Shown here: positions 1 to 9,797 of the stretch, piece by piece
How positions within the stretch are numbered: position 1 is the stretch's first letter
Layout: every line of letters begins with the position of its first letter
Assembly (NCBI GenBank): GCA_031277795.1
Contig: JAITLQ010000012.1
Span: 62,001 to 126,000, forward strand
Origin: Arthrobacter sp.
Lineage (GTDB): Bacteria > Actinomycetota > Actinomycetes > Actinomycetales > Micrococcaceae
DNA length: 64,000 nucleotides
Direction: 5' to 3'
Translations under genes and position numbers: made by a program
The notes under the pieces: model-generated
Told to the model about the DNA's origin: nothing
What the model saw: only the letters and a program-made list of their open reading frames with translations
Databases searched by the model: none

Positions 1-810
1 GAGGTCGGCGTCCTGCCCCGAGCGGTCGCCGACCACCATGCCGGGAACCAGGGCCGCAGCATCGGCGAGGGGACCGCCCCTCAGCGGGGCGAACCACGCC
101 CCGAGCCCGGCCCGCAGCGCCGAGGCCGCGGTGGACGGGGGCGGCTCGTGGCCGAGGAGCGGAGAACGAACGGAGAGCATGAGCACCGCGGCGCCCCGTT
201 CGCGGGGTGCGGAGGCGCTGACCCACCAGCTGGCCCGGGTGCCGGCGCCGAGGCGCGCGTCCCCCAAGAGCGAGCGCGGGCCGAGCAGCGTCACGCGGGC
301 CCCCGCCACCGGCTCCGCGGCGGCGCCGCGATCCCGGCGCGCCGAGACGAGGGTCGCCGCGGCGGCGAGGCGGTCGTCCCCGAGGTCCTGGGGCTCGCCG
401 TCGAGGACGAGGCCGGCCTCGAAGAGCTCGCCGCCACCCCAGCGCTGCAGCGTCTCCTCGCGCACCGCCGCATCGGCCACGGCGCCGCTGAGGACGAGTG
501 CGGCGGCCGCGCTGGCGAGGGCCAGCGCCAGGAGCAGGCCGAGCCGCCGCCCGGGCGGGCGTTGCCGCGGGCCGGCGACACGCCCGAGCCGGAGCGCCGA
601 GTACCACAGCACGAGCGCGCTGACCCCCAGCCCGGCCCCGGCCACCGCCGCGGCCTCCGGCCGCAGACCCGTGGTGCAGTACACCGCCGCCAGGGCCCAC
701 GCGGCGCAGGCGGCCGGCCACAGCGCCGGAACCCGACCGGTCGTGGAAACCCGACCGGCCGCGGGAACCCGTCGGGATACCGGCCGCCGCCGGAGCGGAG
801 CCTCAGTCAT
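1..810 (-). CDS. comEC: ComEC/Rec2 DNA-uptake channel, N-terminal part (cut by window edge)
   Basis: About 270 residues are visible, starting at ATG 808-810 and running off the left edge. ComEC is the inner-membrane channel that carries single-stranded DNA into the cell during natural transformation. The visible part has a basic N-terminus, hydrophobic segments (about residues 35-65 and 75-105) and an OB-like soluble stretch. It ends in the motif LVPGMVVGDRSG, which is diagnostic of the ComEC family. The start overlaps the stop of comEA by 8 nt (ATGACTGA), so the two are translationally coupled. The catalytic/channel competence domain lies outside the window, so integrity cannot be judged. 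Confidence 0.85.
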   Translation of the reverse strand, partial: MTEAPLRRRPVSRRVPAAGRVSTTGRVPALWPAACAAWALAAVYCTTGLRPEAAAVAGAGLGVSALVLWYSALRLGRVAGPRQRPPGRRLGLLLALALASAAAALVLSGAVADAAVREETLQRWGGGELFEAGLVLDGEPQDLGDDRLAAAATLVSARRDRGAAAEPVAGARVTLLGPRSLLGDARLGAGTRASWWVSASAPRERGAAVLMLSVRSPLLGHEPPPSTAASALRAGLGAWFAPLRGGPLADAAALVPGMVVGDRSGQDADL

Positions 811-1693
811 AGCTCACGCTCCCTCGCAGCTTGGCCAGCATGGCGGGGCCGATGCCCTCGACGGCATCGAGATCGGCCTCCCCCGTGAAGCGACCGTGCT
901 CGTTCCTGAAGGCGATGAGGCGCTGGGCGAGCGCCGGCCCGATGCCGGGCAGCTGCTCGAGTTCCTGCGCGGAGGCGCTGTTGATCCGCACGGGGACCGC
1001 TGGCGCGCCGCTCGTGCCGCCGCCCGTGCCGCCGGCGGGGTCGCCGCCGGAGTCCGAGGGCGCCGGAGCCGCCCCACCCTGCGCCGCGTAGGGCCCGGCC
1101 CGCTCCTGTTCGCCGCGGGCCGGAATGCGCAGCTGCGTCCCATCCACGATCACGGCGGCGAGGTTCACGGCGTCCAGTTGCGCCGTGCGGAGCGCGCCTC
1201 CCGCCTTGGCCACCGCATCGCTCACGCGCGCGCCGGCGGGGACGCGGTAGACCCCCGGGCGCTTGACGGCACCGGCCACGTGCACGACGAGACGATCCGC
1301 CCCGCTCGCGGAGGGGGCGCCGGAGGAGGCGGCCCGCGCGTCCTCCGCCGGCGCCGAGGAGGCGGGTTCCGCCGTCGCGCTGGGCGCGGGCGAGCGTTCG
1401 GGGGCCGAGGCGAGGGGTGGCACCTCGCTCGGCGAGACCTGCGCCTGACCGGTGGCCAGCCGAAAGCCGACCACCGCCGCCGCGGCAAGCACCAAGACCA
1501 GGCATCCGCGCACGGCCCAGCGGCGCCCGGCCGAGCGGTAGGCTCCGCGCGCGCGATCGGCCGCGGCCCCCGGCCGATCCCACGGAGCCAAGGCCTCGTC
1601 GTCGGCCCCCGACGCCCACGCCGCCGCGTCCGGCTGAGGCGCCAGTTGCGCCGGCGAGCCGCCCGCGTCGCTGTCCCAGCCGTGCCTGCCCAT
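803..1693 (-). CDS. comEA: ComEA-type DNA-binding competence protein
   Basis: A 296-residue protein that would bind incoming double-stranded DNA at the cell surface and pass it to ComEC. After a cytoplasmic N-terminus there is one membrane anchor (about 60-82), an Ala/Pro/Ser-rich linker and a SLBB domain (around VHVAGAVKRPGVYRVPAG). The C-terminal helix-hairpin-helix pair carries LPGIGPALAQRLIAFR and VEGIGPAMLAKLRG. The order membrane anchor-SLBB-HhH is the Gram-positive ComEA layout. The ATG at 1693 lies exactly 6 nt after a TAGCCT box with no Shine-Dalgarno sequence, suggesting a leaderless mRNA. Pseudopilus genes are not in the window, so actual competence is unproven. Confidence 0.9.
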   Translation of the reverse strand: MGRHGWDSDAGGSPAQLAPQPDAAAWASGADDEALAPWDRPGAAADRARGAYRSAGRRWAVRGCLVLVLAAAAVVGFRLATGQAQVSPSEVPPLASAPERSPAPSATAEPASSAPAEDARAASSGAPSASGADRLVVHVAGAVKRPGVYRVPAGARVSDAVAKAGGALRTAQLDAVNLAAVIVDGTQLRIPARGEQERAGPYAAQGGAAPAPSDSGGDPAGGTGGGTSGAPAVPVRINSASAQELEQLPGIGPALAQRLIAFRNEHGRFTGEADLDAVEGIGPAMLAKLRGSVSYD

Positions 1694-1705
1694 CCATCGA
1701 GGCTA
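1691..1705 (-). promoter_or_regulatory. Putative leaderless promoter of comEA
   Basis: On the minus strand TAGCCT (1700-1705) is followed by six bases and then the ATG of comEA. No ribosome-binding site fits this start. The spacing places transcription initiation at or next to the A of the start codon. No clear -35 element is seen. Confidence 0.45.
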
Positions 1706-1753
1706 AGGAAGCCGCCGCGGGCACGGATCCGGCGCCGGCCCGCCTGGGGAGAA

Positions 1754-1778
1754 CTCACCCCACGCCGCGCGTTGTGAG
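1754..1778 (-). terminator. Weak hairpin after degV
   Basis: CTCAC(CCC)ACGC-CGC-GCGT(T)GTGAG can fold just downstream of the degV stop. The stem is short and bulged and has no U-tract, so a terminator role is only a suggestion. Confidence 0.3.
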
Positions 1779-1782
1779 GGGA

Positions 1783-2628
1783 TCAGGCGCGATCGCGGCG
1801 CACGACGAGCGCCACGACACCCGCGCCCGTGTGCGCGGCCAGCACGGCAGGCACGGGGGTGCAGAGCACCGGACGGTCGGTGCACTCCGCCAGCGCGGCG
1901 GCCACGGCCTCCGCCTGTTCCTCGGCGCCGAAGTGGTGCAGGCCGATGCTCACGCCGGCCGGGTCCTCCCCCGCCGCGTCGATGCCGAGCTCGATCACGT
2001 GCGCCAGCGCGCGCTGCATGCTGCGCGCCTTGTCGGCCGCCACGATGGCGCCCTCGCGGTCGACGGTCAGGATCGGCTTGACGTTGAGCAACGTGCCGAG
2101 GACCGAGGCCACCGCCCCGATCCGCCCGCCCCTGCGCAATTGCTCGAGCGAGGGAACCACAAACCACACCGAGGCGTCGCAGGTCTCCGCCGCGGCCAGG
2201 TGCACGTCCTCGAGCGGCAGCCCGGTCTCGGCCGCCTGAACCGCGGCCATGACGGCGAAGCCCTCGCCGAGACCCACCGAGCGCGTGTCGAGCACCCTGA
2301 CGGGCATCGAGGCCTGCTCCGCGGCCCAGCGGGCGGCCTCCACGGTTCCGGACAGCGCCGAGGAGATGCACACGATCAGCACCCCGGCCGCCCCGCCCTC
2401 GGCCGCCCTCTCCACCGCCCGCAACAGCTGGCCGGGGGCCGGGCGGGACGTGGTGATCTTCTGCCCCATGGCGAGGCCGAGCGAGAGCTCGCTCATGACA
2501 TCGTCGACGCCCTCGATGAAGACCTGCGAGTCGACGGTGACGGGCATGGGGATCACCGACAGCGCCGCCGCGTGTTCCTCCGCGTAGCCCAGGGGAAGGG
2601 CGGACGCGGTGTCAGTGATGATGTGCAC
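1783..2628 (-). CDS. DegV family fatty-acid-binding protein
   Basis: DegV proteins bind long-chain fatty acids, in some bacteria as the acyl-donor partner (FakB) of fatty acid kinase. No fakA/DAK gene is visible here. The 281-residue product opens with VHIITDTASALP, the family N-terminus, and contains the G-S/T-rich pocket around KITTSRPAPGQ and the conserved ISSALSGTV and DTRSVGLGEG segments. I chose GTG 2626-2628 because it puts the start directly at the domain, 6-7 nt after an AGGGCGG ribosome site. A longer frame to 2736 would run through the strong leuS hairpin at 2661-2712. Ligand and partner are unknown. Confidence 0.85.
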   Translation of the reverse strand: MHIITDTASALPLGYAEEHAAALSVIPMPVTVDSQVFIEGVDDVMSELSLGLAMGQKITTSRPAPGQLLRAVERAAEGGAAGVLIVCISSALSGTVEAARWAAEQASMPVRVLDTRSVGLGEGFAVMAAVQAAETGLPLEDVHLAAAETCDASVWFVVPSLEQLRRGGRIGAVASVLGTLLNVKPILTVDREGAIVAADKARSMQRALAHVIELGIDAAGEDPAGVSIGLHHFGAEEQAEAVAAALAECTDRPVLCTPVPAVLAAHTGAGVVALVVRRDRA

Positions 2629-2660
2629 CCCGCCGCCCTGACGCGTCCCCGGAAGACGCA

Positions 2661-2712
2661 GGCGGGGGCCCCTGGACAGCCGCGTTCGCAGCTCGTTCCA
2701 GAGGCCCCCGCC
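2661..2712 (-). terminator. Terminator hairpin after leuS
   Basis: Arms 2698-2712 and 2661-2675 (GGCGGGGGCCTCTGG / CCAGGGGCCCCCGCC) give a 15-bp stem with one G-U pair and a loop of about 22 nt, immediately after the leuS stop. There is no U-tract, as is common in high-GC actinobacteria. It also argues for the shorter degV start. Confidence 0.7.
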
Positions 2713-2740
2713 CGGGGCGTTCTCGCCCGCTCGCATGGTG

Positions 2741-5245
2741 CTACTTGACCACCAGCGACACGAGCTTGGGCGCGCGCACGATGACCTTGACGATCTCGGC
2801 GTCGCCCACCGAACGCTTCACGGCGTCGTCGGCCAACGCGAGCTCGCGCAGCGCATCCTCGGAGATGTCGGCGGCCACCTCGAGCTTGGCGCGGATCTTG
2901 CCGCGGATCTGCACGACGGCGGTGACGGTGTCCTCGACCAGCAGGGACTCGTCGACGGCCGGCCAGGGCACGTTCGCCACGGAGGGCTCGTGGCCCAGCC
3001 GGTCCCACATGTCCTCGGCCGTGTACGGGGCCACGAGGCTCAGCAGCACCGCGACGGTCTCCACGGCCTCGCGCACGGCGGGATCGGCGCCGCCGACCTC
3101 GCCGTCGATCGCCTTGCGGGCCGCGTTGACGAGTTCCATGGTGCGGGCGATGACGACGTTGAACTTGCCGGCATCCAGCAGCTCGAGCGCGTCGTGCAGG
3201 GCCTTGTGGGTCGCCGAACGCACGGAGCGCTCGCCCGCGGCCGGGTCGACGCCGGGCTGCGAGGTGACGTCGTTCGCGAGGCGCCAAGCGCGGGCCAGGA
3301 ACTTCTGCATGGCGTGCGGCGCCACGTCGGCCCAGTCCACGTCGTCCTCCGGCGGGGAGGCGAAGACCATCGTGGTGCGGATCGCGTCCACGCCGAACTC
3401 GTCGAGCTGCTCACCCAGGTTCACGCCGTTGCCGAGCGACTTGGACATGGCCTTGCCGCCGTTGAGCACCTGGCCCTGATTCAGCAGGGCCGAGAACGGC
3501 TCGGGGAAGTCCAGGTGGCCCAAGTGCTGGAGCACCTTGGTGATGAAGCGCGAGTAGAGCAGGTGCAGGATCGCGTGCTCCACACCGCCCACGTACTGTC
3601 CGACGGGCAGCCAGTTCTTGACGGCCTCGGCGTCGAACGCCGCGGTGGAGGACTGTGGGGAGGCGAAGCGCAGGTAGTACCAGGACGAGTCGACGAAGGT
3701 GTCCATGGTGTCGGTGTCGCGCTTGGCCGCGCCGCCGCAGCTCGGGCAGGCCACGTTGACCCACTCCTCCGCAGCGGCCAGCGGGGACTGCCCCTTGGGA
3801 GCCAGGGCCTCGCCGCGCAGGTCGTCCGGCAGGCGGACGGGCAGCTGCTCGTCCGGCACGGCGACCTCGCCGCAGTGCTCGCAGTGGATCACGGGGATGG
3901 GGGCGCCCCAGAAGCGCTGGCGGGAGACGAGCCAATCGCGCAGGCGGTAGGTCGTCGTGGCCTCGCCGAGGCCCTTCGACTCGACGATGCCGATCGCCTG
4001 GGCGATCGCCTCCGCCTTGTTCAGGCCGTCCAGGTCGCCAGAGTTGACCAGGGTGCCCTCGCCGACGGTGGCCACGCCGGACACGGCCGGGTCCTCCTCG
4101 CCGGTCTCGAGGACCACGCGGACGGGCAGGTCCATGGCGCGGGCGAAGTCGAGGTCGCGCTGATCGTGCGCCGGCACGGCCATGATCGCGCCCGTGCCGT
4201 AGTCGGCCAGGACGTAGTCGGAGGCCCACACCGGGATCTCCTCGCCGGAGAGCGGGTTGATCGCCGTGCGGCCGAGGAAGACGCCGGTCTTCTCGCGCTC
4301 GGAGGACTGACGCTCGATGTCGGAGAGCACCTTGACCGACTCGCGGTAGGCCTCGAAGGCCTCGCGTTGCTCGTCGGTGACCAGCTTGGCGGCCAGCGGC
4401 GCGTCCACGGCCACGACCATGAAGGTGGCGCCGAAGAGCGTGTCGGGGCGCGTCGTAAAGACCGTGACGTCGTGCGCGGGCTGCGCGCCGGAGGCCTGGA
4501 TGCCGAAGCGCACGTGGGCGCCGTGGCTGCGGCCGATCCAGTTGCGCTGCATGGACAGGACGCGGTCGGGCCAGTGCCCCTCCAGCTGATCCATCTCATC
4601 CAGCAGACGGTCGGCAAAGTCGGTGATCTTGAAGTACCACTGGTTCAGGGACTTCTTGGTCACCTCGGTGCCGCAACGCTCGCACTTGCCGTTGACGACC
4701 TGCTCGTTGGCGAGCACGGTCTGGTCCTTGGGGCACCAATTGACCGGGGAGTCCTTGCGGTACGCCAGGCCGTTCTTGAACAGCTCCAGGAACAGCCACT
4801 GCGTCCAGCGGTAGTACTCCGGGTCGGAGGTGTGCAGGCGGCGGTTCCAATCGGCGCTGATGCCGTAGCGCTTGAAGCTGCCGGCCTGCGTCTCGATGTT
4901 CTTGTACGTCCACTCGGCGGGGTGCTGATTGTTCTTGATCGCCGCGTTCTCCGCCGGCAGGCCGAAGGAGTCCCAGCCGATCGGGTGCATGACGTCGTAG
5001 CCGCAGTGGCGCCAGTGGCGCGAGACGACATCGCCCATGGCGAAGGCCTCGGCGTGGCCCATGTGAAGGTCGCCCGAGGGGTACGGGAACATGTCGAGGA
5101 CGTAGCGGCGCTCGCGCGATCCGTCGTCGAGCGGCACAAAGGTGCCGGCTTCCTCCCAGTAGGAACCCCAGCGGGCCTCGATGGCCTTGACGTCGTAGAC
5201 GTCGTCGTTCGCCTCAGGGGTGGGTGCGCTCTGCGCCTCGGACAC
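2741..5245 (-). CDS. leuS: Leucyl-tRNA synthetase
   Basis: Charges tRNA-Leu with leucine in the cytosol. This is a class I enzyme of 834 residues, a normal bacterial length. The HIGH-type motif is HMGH (about 61-64) in [14 protein letters not shown], and the KMSKS-type loop is AMSKS (about 599-603). A cysteine-rich zinc module (CPKDQT...CERCG) and the CP1 editing insertion ([14 protein letters not shown]) are present, and the C-terminal anticodon domain is complete. GTG 5243-5245 is preferred over longer starts because AGAGAGG lies 8 nt upstream. It ends in the hairpin at 2661-2712 and appears to be a single-gene unit. No T-box leader is seen upstream. Confidence 0.96.
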   Translation of the reverse strand: MSEAQSAPTPEANDDVYDVKAIEARWGSYWEEAGTFVPLDDGSRERRYVLDMFPYPSGDLHMGHAEAFAMGDVVSRHWRHCGYDVMHPIGWDSFGLPAENAAIKNNQHPAEWTYKNIETQAGSFKRYGISADWNRRLHTSDPEYYRWTQWLFLELFKNGLAYRKDSPVNWCPKDQTVLANEQVVNGKCERCGTEVTKKSLNQWYFKITDFADRLLDEMDQLEGHWPDRVLSMQRNWIGRSHGAHVRFGIQASGAQPAHDVTVFTTRPDTLFGATFMVVAVDAPLAAKLVTDEQREAFEAYRESVKVLSDIERQSSEREKTGVFLGRTAINPLSGEEIPVWASDYVLADYGTGAIMAVPAHDQRDLDFARAMDLPVRVVLETGEEDPAVSGVATVGEGTLVNSGDLDGLNKAEAIAQAIGIVESKGLGEATTTYRLRDWLVSRQRFWGAPIPVIHCEHCGEVAVPDEQLPVRLPDDLRGEALAPKGQSPLAAAEEWVNVACPSCGGAAKRDTDTMDTFVDSSWYYLRFASPQSSTAAFDAEAVKNWLPVGQYVGGVEHAILHLLYSRFITKVLQHLGHLDFPEPFSALLNQGQVLNGGKAMSKSLGNGVNLGEQLDEFGVDAIRTTMVFASPPEDDVDWADVAPHAMQKFLARAWRLANDVTSQPGVDPAAGERSVRSATHKALHDALELLDAGKFNVVIARTMELVNAARKAIDGEVGGADPAVREAVETVAVLLSLVAPYTAEDMWDRLGHEPSVANVPWPAVDESLLVEDTVTAVVQIRGKIRAKLEVAADISEDALRELALADDAVKRSVGDAEIVKVIVRAPKLVSLVVK

Positions 5246-5456
5246 CGTGAAACCTCTCTCATGAGATACAACTACGCGTCCCGCCTCCATGCTCGATTTC
5301 GAGCCGACGCGGGACATGGCTTCAATCCTACGTCAGCCCCGCCATGCCGCGGTTCCCGGCGCACGCTCGCCGCGCCCTTCCCGCACCCCGCCGCGTGCCC
5401 ACGCGACGCCCGCGCGCGGGGTGAGCACCCGCCGTCGTGCCTGGCCGGCAACGCCA

Positions 5457-5497
5457 AGGGGCCCCGGGACGCGTCGATGACGCGGCCCGGGGCCCCT
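5457..5497 (-). terminator. Terminator hairpin after glpK
   Basis: AGGGGCCCCGGG (5457-5468) pairs with CCCGGGGCCCCT (5486-5497). An inner CGCGTC-GAT-GACGCG hairpin sits in the loop. The structure begins about 22 nt after the glpK stop and would separate glpFK from leuS. Confidence 0.75.
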
Positions 5498-5519
5498 CGA
5501 GGCTCACCCGATCAGAGGA

Positions 5520-7040
5520 TCACTTGACGTCCTCGTCGACCCAGTCGTAGGACTTGGAGACGGCCTTGTGCCACAGGCGCAGCTGACGCTCGCGCTCGGC
5601 CTCGTCGATCGAGGGGCTCCAGCGCTTGTCCTCGGCCCAGTTGGCCTTGAGCTCGCCCAGGCCGGACCAGAAGCCGACGGCCAGGCCGGAGGCGTAGGCG
5701 GCGCCGAGCGCCGTCGTCTCGGTGACCTGCGGGCGCACCACGTCCACGCCGAGGATGTCGGCCTGGAACTGCATGAGCGCCTCGTTGGCCGTCATGCCAC
5801 CGTCCACGCGCAGCTCGGTGAGCGGCACGCCGGAATCCTTGTTGACGGCGTCGATGACGTCGGCCGTCTGGAAGGCGGTGGACTCAAGCGCCGCGCGGGC
5901 GATGTGGCCGCGGTTCACGTAGCGGGTCAGACCCACGATGGCGCCGCGGGCGTCAGGACGCCAGTACGGCGCAAACAGGCCGGAGAAGGCCGGCACGATG
6001 TACGCGCCGCCGTTGTCCTCGACCGCGGCGGCCAGCTCCTCCACCTGGGGGGCGGAGTCGATCATCTTCAGGTTGTCGCGCAGCCACTGGATGAGCGAAC
6101 CCGCCACGGCGATGGAGCCCTCCAGCGCGTAGTGGGTGGGCTCGTCGCCGAGCTTGTACCCCACCGTGGTGAGCAGGCCGTTCTTGGACTCAACGACCTC
6201 CTCGCCCGTGTTGAAGATGAGGAAGCAACCGGTGCCGTAGGTGTTCTTCGCCTCGCCGGCAGCGAACGCCGCCTGGCCGAAGGTCGCCGACTGCTGGTCG
6301 CCCAGGATGCCGGTGATGGGCACCTCGCGCAGCAGCTGGTCGGTGTGCACGCGGCCGAACTCGCCCGAGGAGGGCTTGATCGCCGGAAGCATCGACAGCG
6401 GCACGCCGAACTCCGCCGCGATGTCCTCGCGCCAGGTCAACGTGCGGATGTCCATGAGCAGCGTGCGGGACGCGTTGGTCACGTCCGTGGCGTGCACGCC
6501 GCCGTCGACGCCGCCCGTGAGGTTCCACAGGACCCACGAGTCGGTGGTGCCGAAGAGCAGATCGCCGGCCTCGGCGCGCTCGCGGGCGCCCTCGACGTTG
6601 TCGAGGATCCACTTGATCTTGGTGCCGGAGAAGTACGTCGCCAACGGCAAGCCGACGATGGACTTGAAGCGATCGACGCCGCCGTCCTTGGCCAGCTCGT
6701 CGACGATGTTCTGGGTGCGGGTGTCCTGCCACACGATGGCGTTGTAGACGGCCTCGCCCGTGTTCTTGTCCCACACCACGGCGGTCTCGCGCTGGTTGGT
6801 GATGCCAACCGAGACGATGTCGTGGCGCGTGATGTTCGCCTTGGAGAGCGCCTGGCCGATCGCCTCGCGCGTGTTGTTCCAGATCTCGGCCGGGTCGTGC
6901 TCAACCCAACCGGCCTGCGGGAAGATCTGCTCGTGCTCGAGCTGACCCACGGAGACGATCTGCCCGTCGTGGTCGAAGACGATCGCGCGGGACGACGTGG
7001 TGCCCTGATCGATGGCGATGACGTACTTGTTCTCGCTCAT
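5520..7040 (-). CDS. glpK: Glycerol kinase
   Basis: Phosphorylates glycerol to glycerol 3-phosphate with ATP, trapping glycerol entering through GlpF. The protein has 506 residues, the usual length for this FGGY-family kinase. The N-terminal phosphate-binding loop is [15 protein letters not shown] (from residue 9). The ATP-side motif is [17 protein letters not shown], and the second actin-like domain carries [19 protein letters not shown]. The histidine site phosphorylated by the PTS in Firmicutes enzymes was not identified with confidence. It is the second gene after glpF (52-nt gap) and is followed by a strong terminator. All expected motifs are present. Confidence 0.96.
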   Translation of the reverse strand: MSENKYVIAIDQGTTSSRAIVFDHDGQIVSVGQLEHEQIFPQAGWVEHDPAEIWNNTREAIGQALSKANITRHDIVSVGITNQRETAVVWDKNTGEAVYNAIVWQDTRTQNIVDELAKDGGVDRFKSIVGLPLATYFSGTKIKWILDNVEGARERAEAGDLLFGTTDSWVLWNLTGGVDGGVHATDVTNASRTLLMDIRTLTWREDIAAEFGVPLSMLPAIKPSSGEFGRVHTDQLLREVPITGILGDQQSATFGQAAFAAGEAKNTYGTGCFLIFNTGEEVVESKNGLLTTVGYKLGDEPTHYALEGSIAVAGSLIQWLRDNLKMIDSAPQVEELAAAVEDNGGAYIVPAFSGLFAPYWRPDARGAIVGLTRYVNRGHIARAALESTAFQTADVIDAVNKDSGVPLTELRVDGGMTANEALMQFQADILGVDVVRPQVTETTALGAAYASGLAVGFWSGLGELKANWAEDKRWSPSIDEAERERQLRLWHKAVSKSYDWVDEDVK

Positions 7041-7092
7041 GCGTTACTCCTCATCATTGAAGTGGTAGGCCTACTGAAGTGAGTGATGTGCT

Positions 7093-7881
7093 TCAGCCGG
7101 CCAGAGCGGCCAGGAAGTCCACGGGGGCCCCGAACACGCCAACGTAGGCCATGTACACGAGGGCGGCGAGGACGCCGCCGACGATCGGGCCGACCACCGG
7201 AACCCACGAGTAGGCCCAGTCGGAGGAACCCTTGCCCTTGATGGGCAGGACGGCGTGGGCGATGCGGGGGCCGAGGTCACGGGCCGGGTTGATGGCGTAG
7301 CCCGTGGGGCCACCGAGGGAGGCGCCAATGCCGACGACGACGAGGGCGACAAACAGCGGGCCGAGGGCGGCGCCGGTCGTGTAGCCGGAGACGAGGACGG
7401 CGATGACCAGCACGAAGGTGCCGAGGATCTCGGTCACCAGGTTCCAGCCGTAGTTGCGGATGGCGGGACCGGTGGAGAAGACGCCGAGCTTGTTGGCCGG
7501 CTCCGGCTCGTCATCGAAGTGCTGCTTGTACGCGAGCCAGCAGGCCACGGCGCCGATGAAGGCGCCGATCAGCTGGGCGATGATGTAGACGGCGATCGAG
7601 GCGAAGTCCACGGCAACGCCGGGGACGAACTCGGGATTGTCGGTGCCGGCCTTGGACACGGCGATACCGATGGTGACGGCCGGGTTGAGGTGGGCGCCGG
7701 AGGCGAAGGCGGCGTACACGCCGACAAACACGGCAAGGCCCCAGCCCCAGTTGACCATCAACGTGCCGCCGCCGAGACCCTTGGACTTGGCGAGGGCGAC
7801 GTTGGCGACGACGCCGCAGCCCAAGAGGATGAGCAGGGCCGTGCCCATGAGCTCACTAAAGAAGACTGCTCCCAGAGACAT
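7093..7881 (-). CDS. glpF: Glycerol uptake facilitator (aquaglyceroporin)
   Basis: A six-helix membrane channel of the MIP family letting glycerol diffuse in. Both half-helix signatures are present: HLNPAVT in the first half and the second NPA box in YAINPARDLGPR. The D after the second NPAR box, replacing the bulkier residue of water-only channels, fits a glycerol-permeable GlpF. ATG 7879-7881 is chosen (262 residues) because AAGGAG lies 6 nt upstream; the adjacent ATG at 7884 would be too close. glpF-glpK form an operon with GlpK acting on the imported glycerol. Confidence 0.93.
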   Translation of the reverse strand: MSLGAVFFSELMGTALLILLGCGVVANVALAKSKGLGGGTLMVNWGWGLAVFVGVYAAFASGAHLNPAVTIGIAVSKAGTDNPEFVPGVAVDFASIAVYIIAQLIGAFIGAVACWLAYKQHFDDEPEPANKLGVFSTGPAIRNYGWNLVTEILGTFVLVIAVLVSGYTTGAALGPLFVALVVVGIGASLGGPTGYAINPARDLGPRIAHAVLPIKGKGSSDWAYSWVPVVGPIVGGVLAALVYMAYVGVFGAPVDFLAALAG

Positions 7882-7931
7882 CATTGACTCCTTCAAGGTC
7901 GGCGGAGGCTGTGCGCGTCCGCCGGTGCGGG

Positions 7932-7960
7932 AGGGGCCCCCCGGGTTCGGCGGGCCCCTT
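7932..7960 (-). terminator. Terminator hairpin after glpD
   Basis: AAGGGGCCC (7952-7960 on minus) and GGGCCCCT (7932-7939) pair around a C/G-rich loop, 15 nt after the glpD stop. It suggests glpD is transcribed separately or only partly coupled to glpFK. Confidence 0.6.
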
Positions 7961-7974
7961 TACTGCAAGTGGTG

Positions 7975-9726
7975 TTACAGCGCGGCCCCCAGGGAGGCCA
8001 TGCGATGACGCTCGACCAGGACGTCCTGGGCGAACTGGGACTCGGCCGCGGTGCGGTCCTTGTCCCACCCGAGGTGCTGTGCCAGCAGCTCGGAAACTTC
8101 GGCGATCATTTCCCGCGTCACCAGGCCACGGAAGGCCAGGTTGGTGCGGCGGATGAACACATCGACGGTGTGCCCCAGCTGCTCGTGAACAGCAAACCAT
8201 TCGAGCTCGCGGGCGCTGAGCTCATCCGTGGTCCGCAGCGGCGTGTCCTGGCCGGCGGCGAGGAAGGCGGCCACGCCGGCGGCGCGGGTGCCGTAACGCT
8301 CCAGCAGCACCGTCGCGTGGCCCAGCCCCAGGCCGGTATCCGTGAGGGACTCGAGGTAACGCTGCTGGGCGGCGTCACCCTCCGGGTAGTCCTTGCCTCC
8401 ACCGATCGCGAGGTTCTCGGTGGAGACCTTGCGCGAGGCGCCGAGCTCCTTCAGCGCCTCGTCGGCGAGCGTCTCGGAGAGGGCGCGGAACGTGGTCCAC
8501 TTGCCGCCCACGAGGGAGAGCATGGGGCGCCCGTGCCGCACGGCGCGGTCGATGTGGTAGTCACGGGACACGGCGCCGGGGGTGGAGCCGTCGTGTCGCG
8601 GCAGCGGGCGCACGCCGCAGAAGGTGTAGACGATCTCGTCGGTCGTGACCTTGATCTGCGGGAAGACGTGGTGGATGAGGTCGAAGAAGTACTCCACCTC
8701 CTCGTCCGTGGCGACGGGCTCGGCGCCCGGTTCCGAATCCAGGTCGGTCGTGCCGACCAGCACGCGGCCGAGCATGGGGTAGATGAGGACGATGCGGCCG
8801 TCCTCGTGCTCGAAGAAGATCTCGCGGCCGCGCGTCGCCTCGAGCAGCTCGGGGTGATCCAGCACGATGTGGCTGCCCTTGGTGCCGCCCATGAGGCGCG
8901 TGGCCTGGCCGAGGGCCTCGTTGGTCGGATCGACCCAGTTGCCCGTGGCGTTGATGACGACGTCGGCGGCGAAGGAGAACTCCTCGCCGGAGAGCTCGTC
9001 GCGCAGCACGACGCCCTCGGCGTCGTGGCCCACGGCGCGCACGTAGTTGGCGCTGCGCCCGTGGCCCGTGGCGTCGCCCTCGGTGACGAGGTCCATGATG
9101 AGGCGCTCGGGGTTGTGCACGCTCGCGTCGTAGTAGGTGCCCAGGTACTTCGTGTCCGGGCGCAGCTGCGGCATCTCCTCCGCGACCTTCTTGCGGCCCC
9201 ACGTGAAGGAATGCTTGGGGGCCACGCGGCCGGCGCCGGAGAAGATGTCGTACATCGTCAGGCCGAGGTTGATGACGATGGCGCCGCGCTCGGCCGGCTT
9301 GCCCTGCTTGTGGAAGAGGAACTTCATGGGCGCGTTGAGCAGGCCGGAGAAGACCTTGCGCATGGGCACCGACGTGTGCAGCGGGCGCACATAGTGCGGG
9401 GCCAGCTTGAGGAGGCGGTTGCGTTCCACGACGGACTCGTGGACCAGGCGGAACTCGCCGTTCTCGAGGTAGCGGATGCCGCCGTGAATCATGTGGCTCG
9501 AGGCGCCGGAGGCGCCGTTGGCGTAGTCAGCCGCCTCGATGACGGCCACGTCGATGCCTTGGAGGGCCAGGTCCCGGTAGGTGCCGACGCCGTTGACGCC
9601 GCCGCCGATGATGAGGACCTGGGCGCGAGGCCGCTCGCGCAGCGCCGCCACGCTGGATCGTTCTGCGCCACCCTGGGGTGCGGGTGCGTTGAGGGAGCCG
9701 GGAACCGAGTTCGACTGTCCTGACAT
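7975..9726 (-). CDS. glpD: Glycerol-3-phosphate dehydrogenase, FAD-dependent
   Basis: Oxidises glycerol 3-phosphate to dihydroxyacetone phosphate at the membrane, passing electrons to quinone. The protein is 583 residues. The FAD-binding dinucleotide fold is VLIIGGGVNGVGTYRDLALQ (about 38-57), followed by the family sequence ANGASGASSHMIHGG. Substrate-domain motifs include FCGVRPLPRHD and VGGKWTTFR. The C-terminal helical cap domain is complete. ATG 9724-9726 has GGAGG 7 nt upstream, so the longer in-frame extension is not used. It is divergent from a SorC-type regulator, with shared repeats in the intergenic DNA. Confidence 0.94.
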   Translation of the reverse strand: MSGQSNSVPGSLNAPAPQGGAERSSVAALRERPRAQVLIIGGGVNGVGTYRDLALQGIDVAVIEAADYANGASGASSHMIHGGIRYLENGEFRLVHESVVERNRLLKLAPHYVRPLHTSVPMRKVFSGLLNAPMKFLFHKQGKPAERGAIVINLGLTMYDIFSGAGRVAPKHSFTWGRKKVAEEMPQLRPDTKYLGTYYDASVHNPERLIMDLVTEGDATGHGRSANYVRAVGHDAEGVVLRDELSGEEFSFAADVVINATGNWVDPTNEALGQATRLMGGTKGSHIVLDHPELLEATRGREIFFEHEDGRIVLIYPMLGRVLVGTTDLDSEPGAEPVATDEEVEYFFDLIHHVFPQIKVTTDEIVYTFCGVRPLPRHDGSTPGAVSRDYHIDRAVRHGRPMLSLVGGKWTTFRALSETLADEALKELGASRKVSTENLAIGGGKDYPEGDAAQQRYLESLTDTGLGLGHATVLLERYGTRAAGVAAFLAAGQDTPLRTTDELSARELEWFAVHEQLGHTVDVFIRRTNLAFRGLVTREMIAEVSELLAQHLGWDKDRTAAESQFAQDVLVERHRMASLGAAL

Positions 9727-9797
9727 GTGGATCCTCCGTGGAACTGCTGGGGTGCCGCCGCGAGGCGGCGCGGCCGTGTTGCGGCCGTCACTTCCCG

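Noticed and set aside
5246-5456. T-box leader upstream of leuS
   Set aside because: No AGGGTGGNACCGCG-type motif or terminator/antiterminator pair is seen in the 200 nt before the GTG start.
2735-5527. Very long plus-strand open frame opposite leuS, and similar antisense frames opposite carB, alaS, aspS, pyrC, glpK and glpD
   Set aside because: These are by-products of high GC codon bias. Their translations are low-complexity (Arg/Gly/His/Val-rich), match no domain and have no ribosome sites, while the opposite strand encodes intact enzymes.
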